A DNA stretch of 64,000 bases, taken from contig NZ_AQQX01000002.1 in NCBI RefSeq assembly GCF_000768315.1, forward strand, positions 248,001-312,000, in the 5' to 3' direction. Numbering within the stretch: the stretch's first letter is position 1; each line of letters begins with the position of its first letter. This document shows positions 8,850-18,037 of the stretch, piece by piece. Below the pieces are notes generated by a model. It saw only the letters and a program-made list of their open reading frames with translations, was not told the DNA's origin and searched no databases. Source of the DNA: Pseudooceanicola atlanticus (lineage in GTDB: Bacteria; Pseudomonadota; Alphaproteobacteria; Rhodobacterales; Rhodobacteraceae). Position numbers and translations under genes: made by a program.

Positions 8850-10444
8850 CGCCGGATCGCAAACAGCCGGAAATCCTCGGTCTCGCCCGCAGGCTCCAGC
8901 GCCAGTCCCCGCGCCGCGACAAGCGCCATGATCCGCGCGCGCGCCTCCGGATCGGCGGCACATTGCGGCACCATCAGGTGGCTGGCCGCCTCGATCCCCG
9001 GCAGACCGTCGTAATACCACGGCGTCCCGCCCGGCAGCGCCTCCAGGTCGCCGAAGAGCCAATGCGGCGCGAACAGATCGGCAACGAAGGGCTGCACAAT
9101 CATCTCCGGCGCCAGCCGGGCCAGCGCGGCCGCATCCCGCTCCAGCACCCCGATCAGCCCCGATTGCAGCTTGCACGCCCGCATTGCCTGCCCCTCGACG
9201 ATCAGCGGCTCGGACCCCGGCGCCGCGATCACGGTGATCCGCGCATAGGCGACCTCGGCCCGCGCCGTGACCATGTTCAGCTGCGCCCCGGCGCTCAGCA
9301 TCGGGCGATAGGCGCCTTCGGGCTGGATCAGGTGACGCACCGGGCTCCACAGGATGTTGATCGCCACGGGCAGGATCAGCCCCGCCGCCACCAGCGCCAC
9401 AGCCCCCTGCCCCAGCCGCCAGGCGCCTTCGGCGCGCTGTGCCAGCACCCAGGCAAAAATCACCAGGAACAGCAGCCAGAGCGGATCATTCCCGAAGTTC
9501 TGCCAGCTCACGTAGATCAGCGCCGGCAGGAACAGCAGCCAGCTGACCGCCAGCGCCCCATGTCCCGCCCGGCGCAGCATCAGCACAACAGCCAGCCCCG
9601 CCAACAGCACCGGTGTCCCGCTGGGCGACAGAACCAGCGCGATCAGCGGGTCCGAAGGCATCGCCCGGTTCTCCGACCCGATCACGGCCAGCAGATCCCG
9701 CGCATAGGCCAGCCAGAACCCGAACCCGTAAACCAGCGTGACCCCCGCCAGCCCGGCCAGCGCGACGCCCAGCGACACCGCCAAAACGACAAACCGGCCC
9801 ATGCACAAAAGTGCGATGACCACCGGAATGGCCAGCGCGACGGCAAATGTCACCTTGCTCATCGCCAGCGCCACCATCAGCGCGCCGATCGCGACCCCGT
9901 CCAGCACCGGCCGGTCCGTCCGCCGCACGGGCAGCAGGACCAGCGCCATGACGATCAGCGCCGCGGCCCAAGCCCAGCGGTTGTAATGCATCGACAGGGA
10001 CAGCAACGGCTCCTTCCCGCCATAGACCAGGCCGGTCGTCAGGCCGATCACGACGACCCCGAAAAACGCTGCCTGCCAGCGATCCAGCCGGCTGATCCCG
10101 ACCCAGAGCAAGGGCAGGAAAAACAGAGTCGCGACAAGCACTTGGGCCCAGACCAGCGCCGCGCCCAGCGGCAGGCCCCAGCCCATCAGCACGGCCATCG
10201 GTCGCATCGCCCAATCCCCGATCGGGGTCACGAAGTCCCGGTGCGGATTCGCGCCTTCTGCCATCCGTTGAACGATATCCACCAGATGGACCATGTCAGC
10301 TTCATGAGAGGTAAACCAAAGGCCCTTACCAAGGGTGACAAATGCCACATTCACGGCAAGAACTGCCGTCAGAATGACCCCGATTTCGCGTTGCTCGGAT
10401 GACAATGCCTGCCCTTTCGTTGTTTTTGTGCAGCCTAGCAACAT
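8846..10444 (-). CDS. Polytopic membrane protein, unknown (GT-C-like)
   Basis: 532-aa integral membrane protein with about ten hydrophobic segments between residues 25 and 385 and a soluble C-terminal domain of about 130 residues. An acidic pair (SHEAD, residues 47-51) in the first periplasmic loop and the overall layout recall GT-C lipid-linked glycosyltransferases such as the PMT/ArnT type, but I do not recognise a specific family. It is convergent with the prepilin peptidase and overlaps it by 4 bp. No good ribosome-binding site precedes the ATG at 10444, so the true start could be somewhat downstream. Confidence 0.75.
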   Translation of the reverse strand: MLLGCTKTTKGQALSSEQREIGVILTAVLAVNVAFVTLGKGLWFTSHEADMVHLVDIVQRMAEGANPHRDFVTPIGDWAMRPMAVLMGWGLPLGAALVWAQVLVATLFFLPLLWVGISRLDRWQAAFFGVVVIGLTTGLVYGGKEPLLSLSMHYNRWAWAAALIVMALVLLPVRRTDRPVLDGVAIGALMVALAMSKVTFAVALAIPVVIALLCMGRFVVLAVSLGVALAGLAGVTLVYGFGFWLAYARDLLAVIGSENRAMPSDPLIALVLSPSGTPVLLAGLAVVLMLRRAGHGALAVSWLLFLPALIYVSWQNFGNDPLWLLFLVIFAWVLAQRAEGAWRLGQGAVALVAAGLILPVAINILWSPVRHLIQPEGAYRPMLSAGAQLNMVTARAEVAYARITVIAAPGSEPLIVEGQAMRACKLQSGLIGVLERDAAALARLAPEMIVQPFVADLFAPHWLFGDLEALPGGTPWYYDGLPGIEAASHLMVPQCAADPEARARIMALVAARGLALEPAGETEDFRLFAIRR

Positions 10445-10469
10445 GAACAGCGCTAAACACTCAATTTTC

Positions 10470-10499
10470 TTGGCTAAATGCCTTGAAACACGCTAAGAT
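10470..10499 (+). promoter_or_regulatory. Possible promoter of the AAA+ ATPase gene
   Basis: TTGGCT at 10470-10475 and TAAGAT at 10494-10499 are separated by 18 bp in the AT-rich gap between the divergent membrane-protein and ATPase genes. It resembles a housekeeping promoter. This is judged by eye only. Confidence 0.35.
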
Positions 10500-10529
10500 T
10501 GATTTGACATAAAAAACGAGCATCTAGAA

Positions 10530-11843
10530 ATGAACATGCAGGTTTCGACGGCGGTCGTCGCCCCGCCACCACCGAGATCGCTGGAAGACCTGGAACTGCC
10601 CATCGTGATGGCGCGGGATATCCTGATCAAGACGATGTTCCGCAAGAGCGTCGACAAGATCAGCAAGATTTCCGAGGCCATCTGCCTGCCGCCGAACGTC
10701 ACCCAGGAACTGGTCGACATGGCGCGGGAACAATTGCTTCTCGAGGCGACCGGCACGCTCAAGGCCACCGCCAACAAGGAAATGGGCTACCAGCTGACCG
10801 ACAACGGCAAGGCGCGTGCGCTCGACGCCCTGTCGCAGTCGGAATATTTCGGCGCGATGCCCGTGCCGCTGCATATCTACCACCAGCAGATCAAGCGTCA
10901 GTCGATCCGTGATATCCAGATCACCCGCGACCACCTGACCGCCTCCATGGGGCACCTGGTCCTGCCCGATGATCTGATCTCGAACCTCGGCCCCGCTGTC
11001 AGCTCCGGCCGCTCGATCCTGATGTACGGCCCGCCGGGCAACGGCAAGTCCTCGATCTCGAACGGCATCCGCGATGCCCTTGGCGACAAGATCTACGTCC
11101 CGCGCGCCGTGGAATATTCCGGCCAGGTCATCACCGTCTACGACCCGATCGTGCATTCCGCCGCCGAGGAACAGTTCGACGACCCCACGGCCCTGCGCCG
11201 CGCCGGCAACCGCTTCGACAGCCGCTACGTGCGCTGTGAACGCCCCACCGTCATCACCGGCGGTGAACTGTCGCTCGACATGCTCGACCTCAACTACAAC
11301 GCCGTTGCCCGGACCTACCAGGCACCGTTGCAGATGAAGGCCACCGGCGGCGTGTTCATCGTCGACGACCTTGGCCGCCAGGCGGAACCGCCGCAGGCGC
11401 TGATCAACCGCTGGATCGTGCCGCTGGAAGAGGGCAAGGACATCCTTGCCCTGCAATCGGGCGAGAAATTCGAGGTCCCCTTCGACACGCTGGTGATCTT
11501 CTCGACCAACTTCCACCCGAACGAGATTTTCGACCAGGCCGCGCTGCGCCGGATCTTCTTCAAGATCAAGATCGACGGCCCGAACCAGGAAAACTTCCTC
11601 AAGATCTTCGCGCTCGTCGCCCGGAAGAAGAAGATGCCCCTGGACGAAGCGTCGCTGGTGCACCTGCTCAAGAAGAAATACCCGACGATCAACAACAACT
11701 ACGCCAACTACCAGCCGGTCTTCCTGATCGATCAGATGATCTCCATCTGCGAGTTCGAGGGCATCCCCTACCAGATGACCCCCGACCTGATCGACCGCGC
11801 CTGGGGCAACATGTTCGTCAAGCACGAAGAGATCACCAAGTAA
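10530..11843 (+). CDS. AAA+ ATPase of unknown role next to the tad locus
   Basis: 437-aa cytoplasmic protein. The first 155 residues are a conserved-looking alpha-helical region with a winged-helix flavour (ICLPPNVTQELVDMAREQLLLEAT, GYQLTDNGKARALDAL). They are followed by an AAA+ module: Walker A GPPGNGKS (167-174), Walker B VFIVDD (275-280), sensor-1 FSTN (324-327) and an arginine-rich ALRRIFFKIKI (338-347). I know related proteins only as uncharacterised ATPases. The location just after the tad genes suggests, but does not prove, a role in pilus regulation or remodelling. Confidence 0.85.
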   Translation: MNMQVSTAVVAPPPPRSLEDLELPIVMARDILIKTMFRKSVDKISKISEAICLPPNVTQELVDMAREQLLLEATGTLKATANKEMGYQLTDNGKARALDALSQSEYFGAMPVPLHIYHQQIKRQSIRDIQITRDHLTASMGHLVLPDDLISNLGPAVSSGRSILMYGPPGNGKSSISNGIRDALGDKIYVPRAVEYSGQVITVYDPIVHSAAEEQFDDPTALRRAGNRFDSRYVRCERPTVITGGELSLDMLDLNYNAVARTYQAPLQMKATGGVFIVDDLGRQAEPPQALINRWIVPLEEGKDILALQSGEKFEVPFDTLVIFSTNFHPNEIFDQAALRRIFFKIKIDGPNQENFLKIFALVARKKKMPLDEASLVHLLKKKYPTINNNYANYQPVFLIDQMISICEFEGIPYQMTPDLIDRAWGNMFVKHEEITK

Positions 11844-11938
11844 GGTCCCCTTCCATGCAGCCGCCATTGGCTCGTCGCGTCGCGCGGCGGGCCTCTGGTG
11901 CTGCGGGCCTCTGCCACGCACGGCATGTCGGTCTTTGC

Positions 11939-11982
11939 ACCGACGCAATACCGACGTGACACCGACGTAATACCGACGCGGG
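11939..11982. repeat. 11-bp tandem array, copy A (ACCGACG units)
   Basis: Four ACCGACG units start at 11939, 11950, 11961 and 11972, a strict 11-bp period, with variable AAT, GAC or GGG between them. On the other strand the unit reads RCGTCGGTRTY. It lies in the 164-bp gap between the convergent ends of the ATPase and DHA2 pump genes. Related arrays are at 29611 and 57648. The rest of the gap shows no gene. Confidence 0.85.
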
Positions 11983-12007
11983 TTTTCAGGGTGTTAGGTG
12001 TCTCGGA

Positions 12008-13555
12008 TCATTCCGCCGGCGTGGTCTGCTGACGGCTGGTCGATCCCGGCCCCAGAGGCAATTCCACCAATCGGGTCGACGCCAGGCAGGCCACCGCCGC
12101 CACCGCGGCCCCGACGAAGAAGATCGGTGTCAGCGCATCGGCAAACCCTTGCAGAACAGCGCCCTGGCTCTCTGTTGGCAACGCGTCCACCATCTCGCCG
12201 GTCAGCTCGCGAATCTCGTCGACCTGTGGCAGCAGCGGCTTCACGTGCTGCCCCAGCCCAAGGGTGAAGATCGCACCGAAGACCGACGTCCCGATGGACC
12301 CGCCGATCAGCCGGAACATGTTGGCACTCGCCGTCCCGACCCCCAGATGTTCCCGCGGCACCGCCGTCTGGATCGACACGATCCCGACGCTCATCGTGGG
12401 GCCGATCCCGATACCGACGAAGAAGAGGAAAATGGTGATCACCCAGAGCGGCGTATCCGGCCCGATCGTGGTCATCAGCAGCATGGCCACTGTCAGGATC
12501 GACGTTGAAATCGTTGGCAAAATTTTGTAACGGCCCGTGCTGGTGATGAACCGGCCCGCCACGAAGGACGTCCCGATCAGACCCACCATCATCGCCACCA
12601 GGTAGAGGCCCGAGCTGATCGGATCCACGTGTTTCACGACCTGCAGGAAGAGCGGCATGAAGGCGATCGTGCCGAACATCGCCATCCCCACGAGGAAGTT
12701 CACCCCGTTGGCCGCCTGGTAGTTGCGGATGCGGAACAGATCCAGCGGCATGACAGGTTCGGCCGCGCGCCGCTCGGCCGAAATGAAGCCCACCAGCGCC
12801 ATGGGGGCCAGCGCCAGCAGGAACAGCACCGGCAGCGAGGACCACGCATAGACCGTGCCCGCCAGGTTGGCGATCAGCACGAAGGTCGACAGCAGGATCA
12901 TCAGCAAGGCGGAGCCCACGAAATCCATCTTGTGTTTGCGGTGATCCTCCTGCGCGGGCAGCGACCGGCTCAGGATCACAAAGGCCAACACGCCGATGGG
13001 GAAATTCACGAAGAAAATCCAGTGCCAGCTGACCGACTGAACCAGGAACCCGCCCAGCAAGGGCCCGACAACAGTGGAGAATCCAAAGACGCTGGACAAT
13101 GCCCCCTGCGCCCGGCCGCGTTCGCGCGGCGGCAGAACGTCGGCGACCACGGCCATCGACACCACGATCAGCGCGCCGCCGCCCATGCCCTGGACGAACC
13201 GCCCGGCGATCAGCATCGCCATGCTGCCCGCAACGCCGCAGATCAGGCCGCCGAACAGGAACACCCCGATGGCCGCCTGAAGCACGATCTTGCGACCGTA
13301 CATGTCGCCCAGCTTGCCCGCGATCGGCGCGCCCACGGTCGAGGCCAGAAGGAACGCTGTCACAACCCACGAGATATAGGACAAACCGCCGAGATCGCTG
13401 ACGATTTTCGGCAGGGCCGTGGTGACGATTGTATTGCCGGTCGAGGCCAGGAACAGGGTCGATGCAACCGTGATCAGCACCACCCGCAAGCTGGCTGGAT
13501 CAAGATCGGGCACAGCCTCCATCGCGGGGCCATCTGGATGGGATTGCTCTTGCAT
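12008..13555 (-). CDS. DHA2-family MFS drug efflux transporter (14 TMS)
   Basis: 515-aa inner-membrane proton antiporter of the EmrB/QacA (DHA2) type. Motif A is seen as GKLGDMYGRK, and motif C-like GPLLGGFL sits in TM5. About 14 hydrophobic segments are visible, and ALPKIVSDLGG follows TM1 as in EmrB. The start at 13555 is chosen because AAAGGAG precedes it; an ATG 33 bp upstream lacks this. It is divergent from a MarR regulator, a common arrangement in which MarR represses the pump. The substrate is unknown. Confidence 0.93.
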   Translation of the reverse strand: MQEQSHPDGPAMEAVPDLDPASLRVVLITVASTLFLASTGNTIVTTALPKIVSDLGGLSYISWVVTAFLLASTVGAPIAGKLGDMYGRKIVLQAAIGVFLFGGLICGVAGSMAMLIAGRFVQGMGGGALIVVSMAVVADVLPPRERGRAQGALSSVFGFSTVVGPLLGGFLVQSVSWHWIFFVNFPIGVLAFVILSRSLPAQEDHRKHKMDFVGSALLMILLSTFVLIANLAGTVYAWSSLPVLFLLALAPMALVGFISAERRAAEPVMPLDLFRIRNYQAANGVNFLVGMAMFGTIAFMPLFLQVVKHVDPISSGLYLVAMMVGLIGTSFVAGRFITSTGRYKILPTISTSILTVAMLLMTTIGPDTPLWVITIFLFFVGIGIGPTMSVGIVSIQTAVPREHLGVGTASANMFRLIGGSIGTSVFGAIFTLGLGQHVKPLLPQVDEIRELTGEMVDALPTESQGAVLQGFADALTPIFFVGAAVAAVACLASTRLVELPLGPGSTSRQQTTPAE

Positions 13556-13633
13556 AATGCTCCTTTGACCGGCGGAATGGTGGGGCATCCGGTCTCGGCG
13601 TCAAATGTGCGGTTTGAAACCGCCAGCTTTGGT

Positions 13634-13664
13634 GTCATATATGTGACGACGACAGTTACATGTC
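13634..13664. promoter_or_regulatory. Two dyads, probable MarR operator
   Basis: GTCATATATGTGAC (13634-13647, 12 of 14 positions symmetric) and GACAGTTACATGTC (13651-13664, GACA/TGTC arms) start 17 bp apart between the divergent pump and MarR start codons. Imperfect palindromes of this size are typical MarR sites. Binding by this regulator is inferred. Confidence 0.5.
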
Positions 13665-13715
13665 AAGAGCACGTATTTTTGGGAGGGTTCTGTCATAGGA
13701 ACGCGTGACGATGAA

Positions 13716-14294
13716 ATGAAGGCCATTCTCGACGGTTTCGGGGTCGATGGCGAAACCTCGGACCACGCGCTGGAACTGGACGCGATCCTGCAGGCGTGGC
13801 GACGCCGTGTGCAAAAGCGCGAGCTGGGTGAGATGGCCCTGCGGGAGCTGAACCTTCCGCTGGACCTGCCCAAGCTGGACGTGATGATCGCGATCTGGGC
13901 CCCATCGAATGAATTCGGCGCCACCGGAGCGGATGAAACCATGGTCGCCACCATCGCGTCCCGCCTTGGCATCGACCCGTCCCGCGCCTCCCGCCTTGTC
14001 AGCGAACTGATCACCGAGGGCTACGCCGCCCGCGCCGTCAGCCAGCAGGATGCCCGCCGCACCATCGTCACCCTGACCGCGCGCGGCAATGCCGTCGTCA
14101 CCGCGGTGCGGACGATCAAGTTCCTGATCCTGGGCTCTTTCCTCGCCGATTGGAGCGAGGAAGAGATCGCGACCTTCACCCCCTTGCTCAAGCGGTTCTC
14201 GCTCTGGGCGGACGAGGTCGACAAGACCGCGCCGGAGAGATTCCGGGCCGAAATTGCCTCTTTGCGGGCGGGTCTGGACGAAGGGCAGGATTGA
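13716..14294 (+). CDS. MarR-family transcriptional regulator
   Basis: 192-aa winged-helix regulator. The central region has the MarR recognition-helix pattern (TMVATIASRLGIDPSRASRLVSELITEGYAAR, about residues 75-105) and the wing (SQQDARRTIVTLTARG), with long N- and C-terminal helices for dimerisation. It is transcribed divergently from the DHA2 pump and has two dyads in its promoter, so it probably represses the pump and itself until a ligand binds. The ATG at 13716 has only a weak upstream Shine-Dalgarno sequence. Confidence 0.9.
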   Translation: MKAILDGFGVDGETSDHALELDAILQAWRRRVQKRELGEMALRELNLPLDLPKLDVMIAIWAPSNEFGATGADETMVATIASRLGIDPSRASRLVSELITEGYAARAVSQQDARRTIVTLTARGNAVVTAVRTIKFLILGSFLADWSEEEIATFTPLLKRFSLWADEVDKTAPERFRAEIASLRAGLDEGQD

Positions 14295-14331
14295 CCTCGC
14301 CAAGGGCGGGCTTTGCCCCTATGTTCCCCTT

Positions 14332-16734
14332 ATGTCCAGCCTGCCCACCCGATTTGAAACCTGGTTCGCGGAACGCGGGTGGTCGATCCATCCGCATCAG
14401 AGCCAGATGCTGGATCGTGCCTCTGCCGCTTCGCTTCTGCTGATCGCGCCCACCGGGGGCGGCAAGACGCTGGCCGGGTTCCTGCCCACGCTGGTGGAAC
14501 TGGCCGATGGCGATCACGAAGGGCTGCACACGCTCTATGTCTCTCCGCTCAAGGCGCTGGCGGCTGACATCCGGCGCAACCTGTCGACCCCGATCGAGGA
14601 GATGTCTCTGCCCATCCGGGTCGAGGACCGCACGGGCGATACGCCCTCCTCGCGCAAGCGGCGGCAACGGGCGGACCCGCCGCATATCCTGCTGACGACG
14701 CCGGAAAGCCTGGCGCTGATGACATCCTACGAGGATGCGGCGCGAACCTTTCGCGGACTGAAACGGATCGTGGTGGATGAAATCCATGCGCTAGCCGACA
14801 GCAAACGGGGCGATCAGCTGTTCCTGGCGCTGGCGCGTCTGCAACGGCTTTGCCCCGATCTGCGGCGCGTCGGCCTGTCGGCCACGGTCGAGGATCCGCA
14901 GGCCATCGCACGCCTGCTGGCCCGTCATCCCGACCCTTGCGAGATCCTGCACGCCGATCCCGGCCCCGACCCGGATATCCGCATGCTGGAGACCGAGGAG
15001 AACCCGCCCTGGTCCGGCGGCGGCGGGGCCTATGCGATCCCCGCGGTGCTGGAGCAGATACGCCAGCACAAGATCACCCTGATCTTCCACAACACCCGCG
15101 CCCAGGCCGAGATCTTCTTTCACAATCTCTGGCTGGCGAACGAAGACGCGCTGCCCATCGGGATCCATCACGGGTCGCTCGACCGGCAACAGCGGGAACG
15201 GGTCGAAAAGGCCATGGTGCAGGGCAAGTTGCGGGCTGTGGTCTGCACCGGATCGCTGGACCTGGGTATCGACTGGGGCGACGTGGACCTGGTGATCCAG
15301 GTCGGCGCCCCGAAGAACGTGAAGCGGCTGGTCCAGCGGATCGGGCGCGCCAATCACCGCTACAACGCCCCGTCCAAGGCGCTTCTGGTCCCCGCCAACC
15401 GGTTCGAGGTCGTCGAATGCGTTGCCGCGCTGGAGGCGGTGAAAGCCCATGACCTGGACGGTGATCCGCGCGGGCCGGGGCCGCGCGACGTGCTGTGCCA
15501 GCATATCCTCGCCACGGCCTGTGCCGGCCCGTTCGCCGCGGATGACCTGTTCGCCGAAGTGAAGACCGCCGGCGCCTATGTCAGCCTGACGCGCGCGCAA
15601 TTCGATGCCTGCATGGATTTCTGTGCCACCGGTGGCTACGCGCTGCGGGCCTATGACCGGTGGCAGCGCCTGATGCAGAATGCCGAAGGGCTATGGCACC
15701 TCCGCGATCCGCGCGCCTCCCAGTTGATCCGCATGAACCTGGGCACGATCCACGACAGCGACAAGCTGAAGGTGCGGATGCGTTATGGCGGGGGCCGCCC
15801 CCTGGGTGAGGTCGAGGAGCATTTCGCCTCGCAGCTGAATGCCGGCGACACGTTCCTGATCGGCGGCCGCATCGTGCGCTATGAAGGCCTGAAGGAGATG
15901 ACGGTGGAGGTCACCCGCGCCGCGGTGCGCAAGCCCAAGATCGCCGTGTTCTCGGGCACGAAGTTCGCCACCTCCACCCAGCTGTCGCACCGCATCCTGC
16001 GGATGTTCCAGCAGGACAGCTGGCCCGCCCTGCCCCGGCACACCGCCGAATGGCTGGCCTTGCAACGCGAGGTCTCGTCCCTGCCCCAGCCCGGCCGCCT
16101 GCTGATCGAGAGCTTTCCCCATGACGGGCGCCAGCATCTGTGCCTCTACGGCTTTGCCGGGCGCAACGCGCAGCAGACGCTTGGCCTGATCCTGACCAAG
16201 CGGATGGAGGAGATGGGGCTGGACCCTCTGGGCTTCGTCTCGACCGATTACGCCACGCTGATCTGGGGGCTGGAGGCCGTGCGCGACCCCGCCCCCCTGC
16301 TGGACCGCTCTGCCCTGCTGGACGGGCTGGACCGGTGGCTGGCCGGCAACGCAGTGATGAAGCGGACATTTCGCGTCGCCGCCCATATCGCCGGGCTGAT
16401 CCAGCGCAACGCGCCCCAGGCCCGCAAGACCGGGCGGCAGGCGACGTTTTCCTCCGACATCCTGTACGACACGCTGATGAAATATGATCCCGACCACCTG
16501 TTGCTGGACATCACCCGCGAAGAGGCGATGCGGGGCCTCGTCGATTTCGGCCGCATCGAAGAGATGCTGGACCGCGTGGGCGACCGCATCGACTGGACCC
16601 CGCTGGAACGCGTCTCGCCCCTTGCCGCGCCGCTCTTCCTCGAGGTCGGCAAGGTGCCGGTCGAAGGGGCGGCCCAGGAACGGCTCGTCGCGGAGGAAGC
16701 GGAGCGGCTGATGAGCGAGGCGGGGCTCGCATGA
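14332..16734 (+). CDS. Ligase-associated DEXH-box helicase (Lhr-like)
   Basis: 800-aa superfamily 2 helicase of the ligase-associated DNA-damage-response type. Seen in order: Walker A APTGGGKTLAGF, motif Ia VSPLKALAAD, DEIH box VVDEIHAL, SAT motif LSATVEDP, and motif VI QRIGRANHR near residue 340, then a winged-helix and Lhr-core region. Proteins of this type occur beside PdeM and, elsewhere, an exonuclease and an ATP-dependent ligase. Only helicase and PdeM are present here. The ATG at 14332 gives the usual length of about 800 aa. Confidence 0.93.
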   Translation: MSSLPTRFETWFAERGWSIHPHQSQMLDRASAASLLLIAPTGGGKTLAGFLPTLVELADGDHEGLHTLYVSPLKALAADIRRNLSTPIEEMSLPIRVEDRTGDTPSSRKRRQRADPPHILLTTPESLALMTSYEDAARTFRGLKRIVVDEIHALADSKRGDQLFLALARLQRLCPDLRRVGLSATVEDPQAIARLLARHPDPCEILHADPGPDPDIRMLETEENPPWSGGGGAYAIPAVLEQIRQHKITLIFHNTRAQAEIFFHNLWLANEDALPIGIHHGSLDRQQRERVEKAMVQGKLRAVVCTGSLDLGIDWGDVDLVIQVGAPKNVKRLVQRIGRANHRYNAPSKALLVPANRFEVVECVAALEAVKAHDLDGDPRGPGPRDVLCQHILATACAGPFAADDLFAEVKTAGAYVSLTRAQFDACMDFCATGGYALRAYDRWQRLMQNAEGLWHLRDPRASQLIRMNLGTIHDSDKLKVRMRYGGGRPLGEVEEHFASQLNAGDTFLIGGRIVRYEGLKEMTVEVTRAAVRKPKIAVFSGTKFATSTQLSHRILRMFQQDSWPALPRHTAEWLALQREVSSLPQPGRLLIESFPHDGRQHLCLYGFAGRNAQQTLGLILTKRMEEMGLDPLGFVSTDYATLIWGLEAVRDPAPLLDRSALLDGLDRWLAGNAVMKRTFRVAAHIAGLIQRNAPQARKTGRQATFSSDILYDTLMKYDPDHLLLDITREEAMRGLVDFGRIEEMLDRVGDRIDWTPLERVSPLAAPLFLEVGKVPVEGAAQERLVAEEAERLMSEAGLA

Positions 16735-16765
16735 TCCGGTGGTCGCGTGGGATGCAGAGGACGGA

Positions 16766-16836
16766 AAGGGGCGCTGCCCCTTGCCGCCAAAGCTGCGCTT
16801 TGACGGCTACCCCGGAGTATTTTTGGCAAGATGAAG
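16766..16836 (+). repeat. Intergenic hairpin-plus-motif element, copy 1
   Basis: A 7-bp stem (AAGGGGC / GCCCCTT, loop GCT, 16766-16782) is followed by AAAGCTGCGCTTT and then CCCGGAGTATTTTTGG-CAAGATGAA (16811-16835). A closely similar hairpin and motif occurs on the minus strand at 40056-40106. This fills most of the helicase-pdeM gap. Confidence 0.6.
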
Positions 16837-16885
16837 CAGGTGGGGCGCGCCCGGCGGCCCCGCCCCGCCCTGTAACGGAGCACGC

Positions 16886-17548
16886 ATGAGAGGGTTCGAG
16901 TTTTCCTTGGCCGGGGTGGAGCTGGTCGCGCGCGGCTCTGGCGCCCTGTGGTGGCCGGGGCTGCGCATTCTTGTCGTGTCGGACCTGCATCTTGGCAAGT
17001 CGGAACGCGTGCTGCGGCTGGGCGGCGCGCCCCTGCCCCCCTACGAGGCACAGGACACCCTGGCGCGCCTGGAGCAGGATATCGAGGCCTGCGATCCGGC
17101 GCTGGTCATCTGCCTGGGCGACAGTTTCGATGACGACCTGGCCGCGCAGGGACTGCCGGAGCCTATCGAGACCTGGCTGACCCGCCTCCAGGCCGGCCGG
17201 CGCTGGACCTGGATCGAGGGCAACCACGATCCCGGCCCCGTCGGGCTGGGCGGCACGCATCTGTTCGAACTGCCGCAGCCGCCGCTGACCTTCCGCCATA
17301 TCGCGCAGCCGGGCGCGGCCGGAGAGGTGTCGGGCCATTACCATCCGAAAGCGCGGCTGTCGGCACGCGGTCGCTCCGTGTCGCGTCGGTGTTTCCTGCT
17401 GGATTGCGACCGCCTGATCCTGCCCGCCTATGGCACCTATACCGGCGGCCTGCGCTCGGAAGACGCGGCGCTGACCGGCCTGATGCGGCCCGAGGCGCTG
17501 GCGATCCTCACAGGTCCGGTGCCCAGGCCCATTCCGATGCCGCGTTAG
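16886..17548 (+). CDS. pdeM: Ligase-associated phosphoesterase PdeM
   Basis: 220-aa metallophosphoesterase of the ligase-associated DNA-damage-response group. The two-metal motifs are all present: SDLHLGKSER (residues about 31-40), GDSFDD, GNHDPGP and GHYHPKARL. By family it is a nuclease or phosphodiesterase acting with the Lhr-like helicase encoded 151 bp upstream. The insert in the gap may separate transcription from the helicase gene. Confidence 0.92.
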   Translation: MRGFEFSLAGVELVARGSGALWWPGLRILVVSDLHLGKSERVLRLGGAPLPPYEAQDTLARLEQDIEACDPALVICLGDSFDDDLAAQGLPEPIETWLTRLQAGRRWTWIEGNHDPGPVGLGGTHLFELPQPPLTFRHIAQPGAAGEVSGHYHPKARLSARGRSVSRRCFLLDCDRLILPAYGTYTGGLRSEDAALTGLMRPEALAILTGPVPRPIPMPR

Positions 17549-17605
17549 GACTGTTCGGGGGGCGCGGGTCGGGCTATTGCTCTTCCCGGCAATCGGGGAG
17601 GACCA

Positions 17606-18019
17606 ATGGACAGCCAGACAGAGGCACGCATTCGCGAGAGCTTTGCCAAACAGGCGATGATGATGACACTCGGGGCGGAACTGGAGGCGATCACCACCGG
17701 TGAGGTGTCGATCCGCGCCCCGATCCTGCCGATCGCGCGCCAGCATACCGGACACGCCCATGCGGCGCTGAGTTTTGCCATCGGGGACACGGCGGCGGGT
17801 TACGCCGCATTGACCGTGATGCCGGAGGGGTCCGAGGTCGTCACCGCCGAGATCAAGATCAACCTGCTGGCCCCTGCGGACGGGGATTACCTGCTGGCCA
17901 CCGGCCGGGTGGTGAAACCCGGACGGCGACTGGTTGTCGTGACCTCGACCGTCACCGCCGTCACCGGCACGCAGCGGCGGGACGTGGCCATCCTGCAGGG
18001 CACGATGATGGCGCTGTGA
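17606..18019 (+). CDS. PaaI-type hotdog-fold thioesterase
   Basis: 137-aa protein with the hotdog thioesterase fold of the PaaI/YdiI group: RQHTGHAHAALSFAIGDTAAGYAA (the HGGxxxxLAD-like region, about residues 48-72), then TAEIKINLLAPADGDYLLATGRVVKPGRRLVV. Such enzymes hydrolyse aryl- or acyl-CoA thioesters in the cytoplasm. GGGGAGGA precedes the ATG. No pathway neighbour identifies its substrate. Confidence 0.87.
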   Translation: MDSQTEARIRESFAKQAMMMTLGAELEAITTGEVSIRAPILPIARQHTGHAHAALSFAIGDTAAGYAALTVMPEGSEVVTAEIKINLLAPADGDYLLATGRVVKPGRRLVVVTSTVTAVTGTQRRDVAILQGTMMAL

Positions 18020-18037
18020 CGCTCCGCGCGGGCCGGA

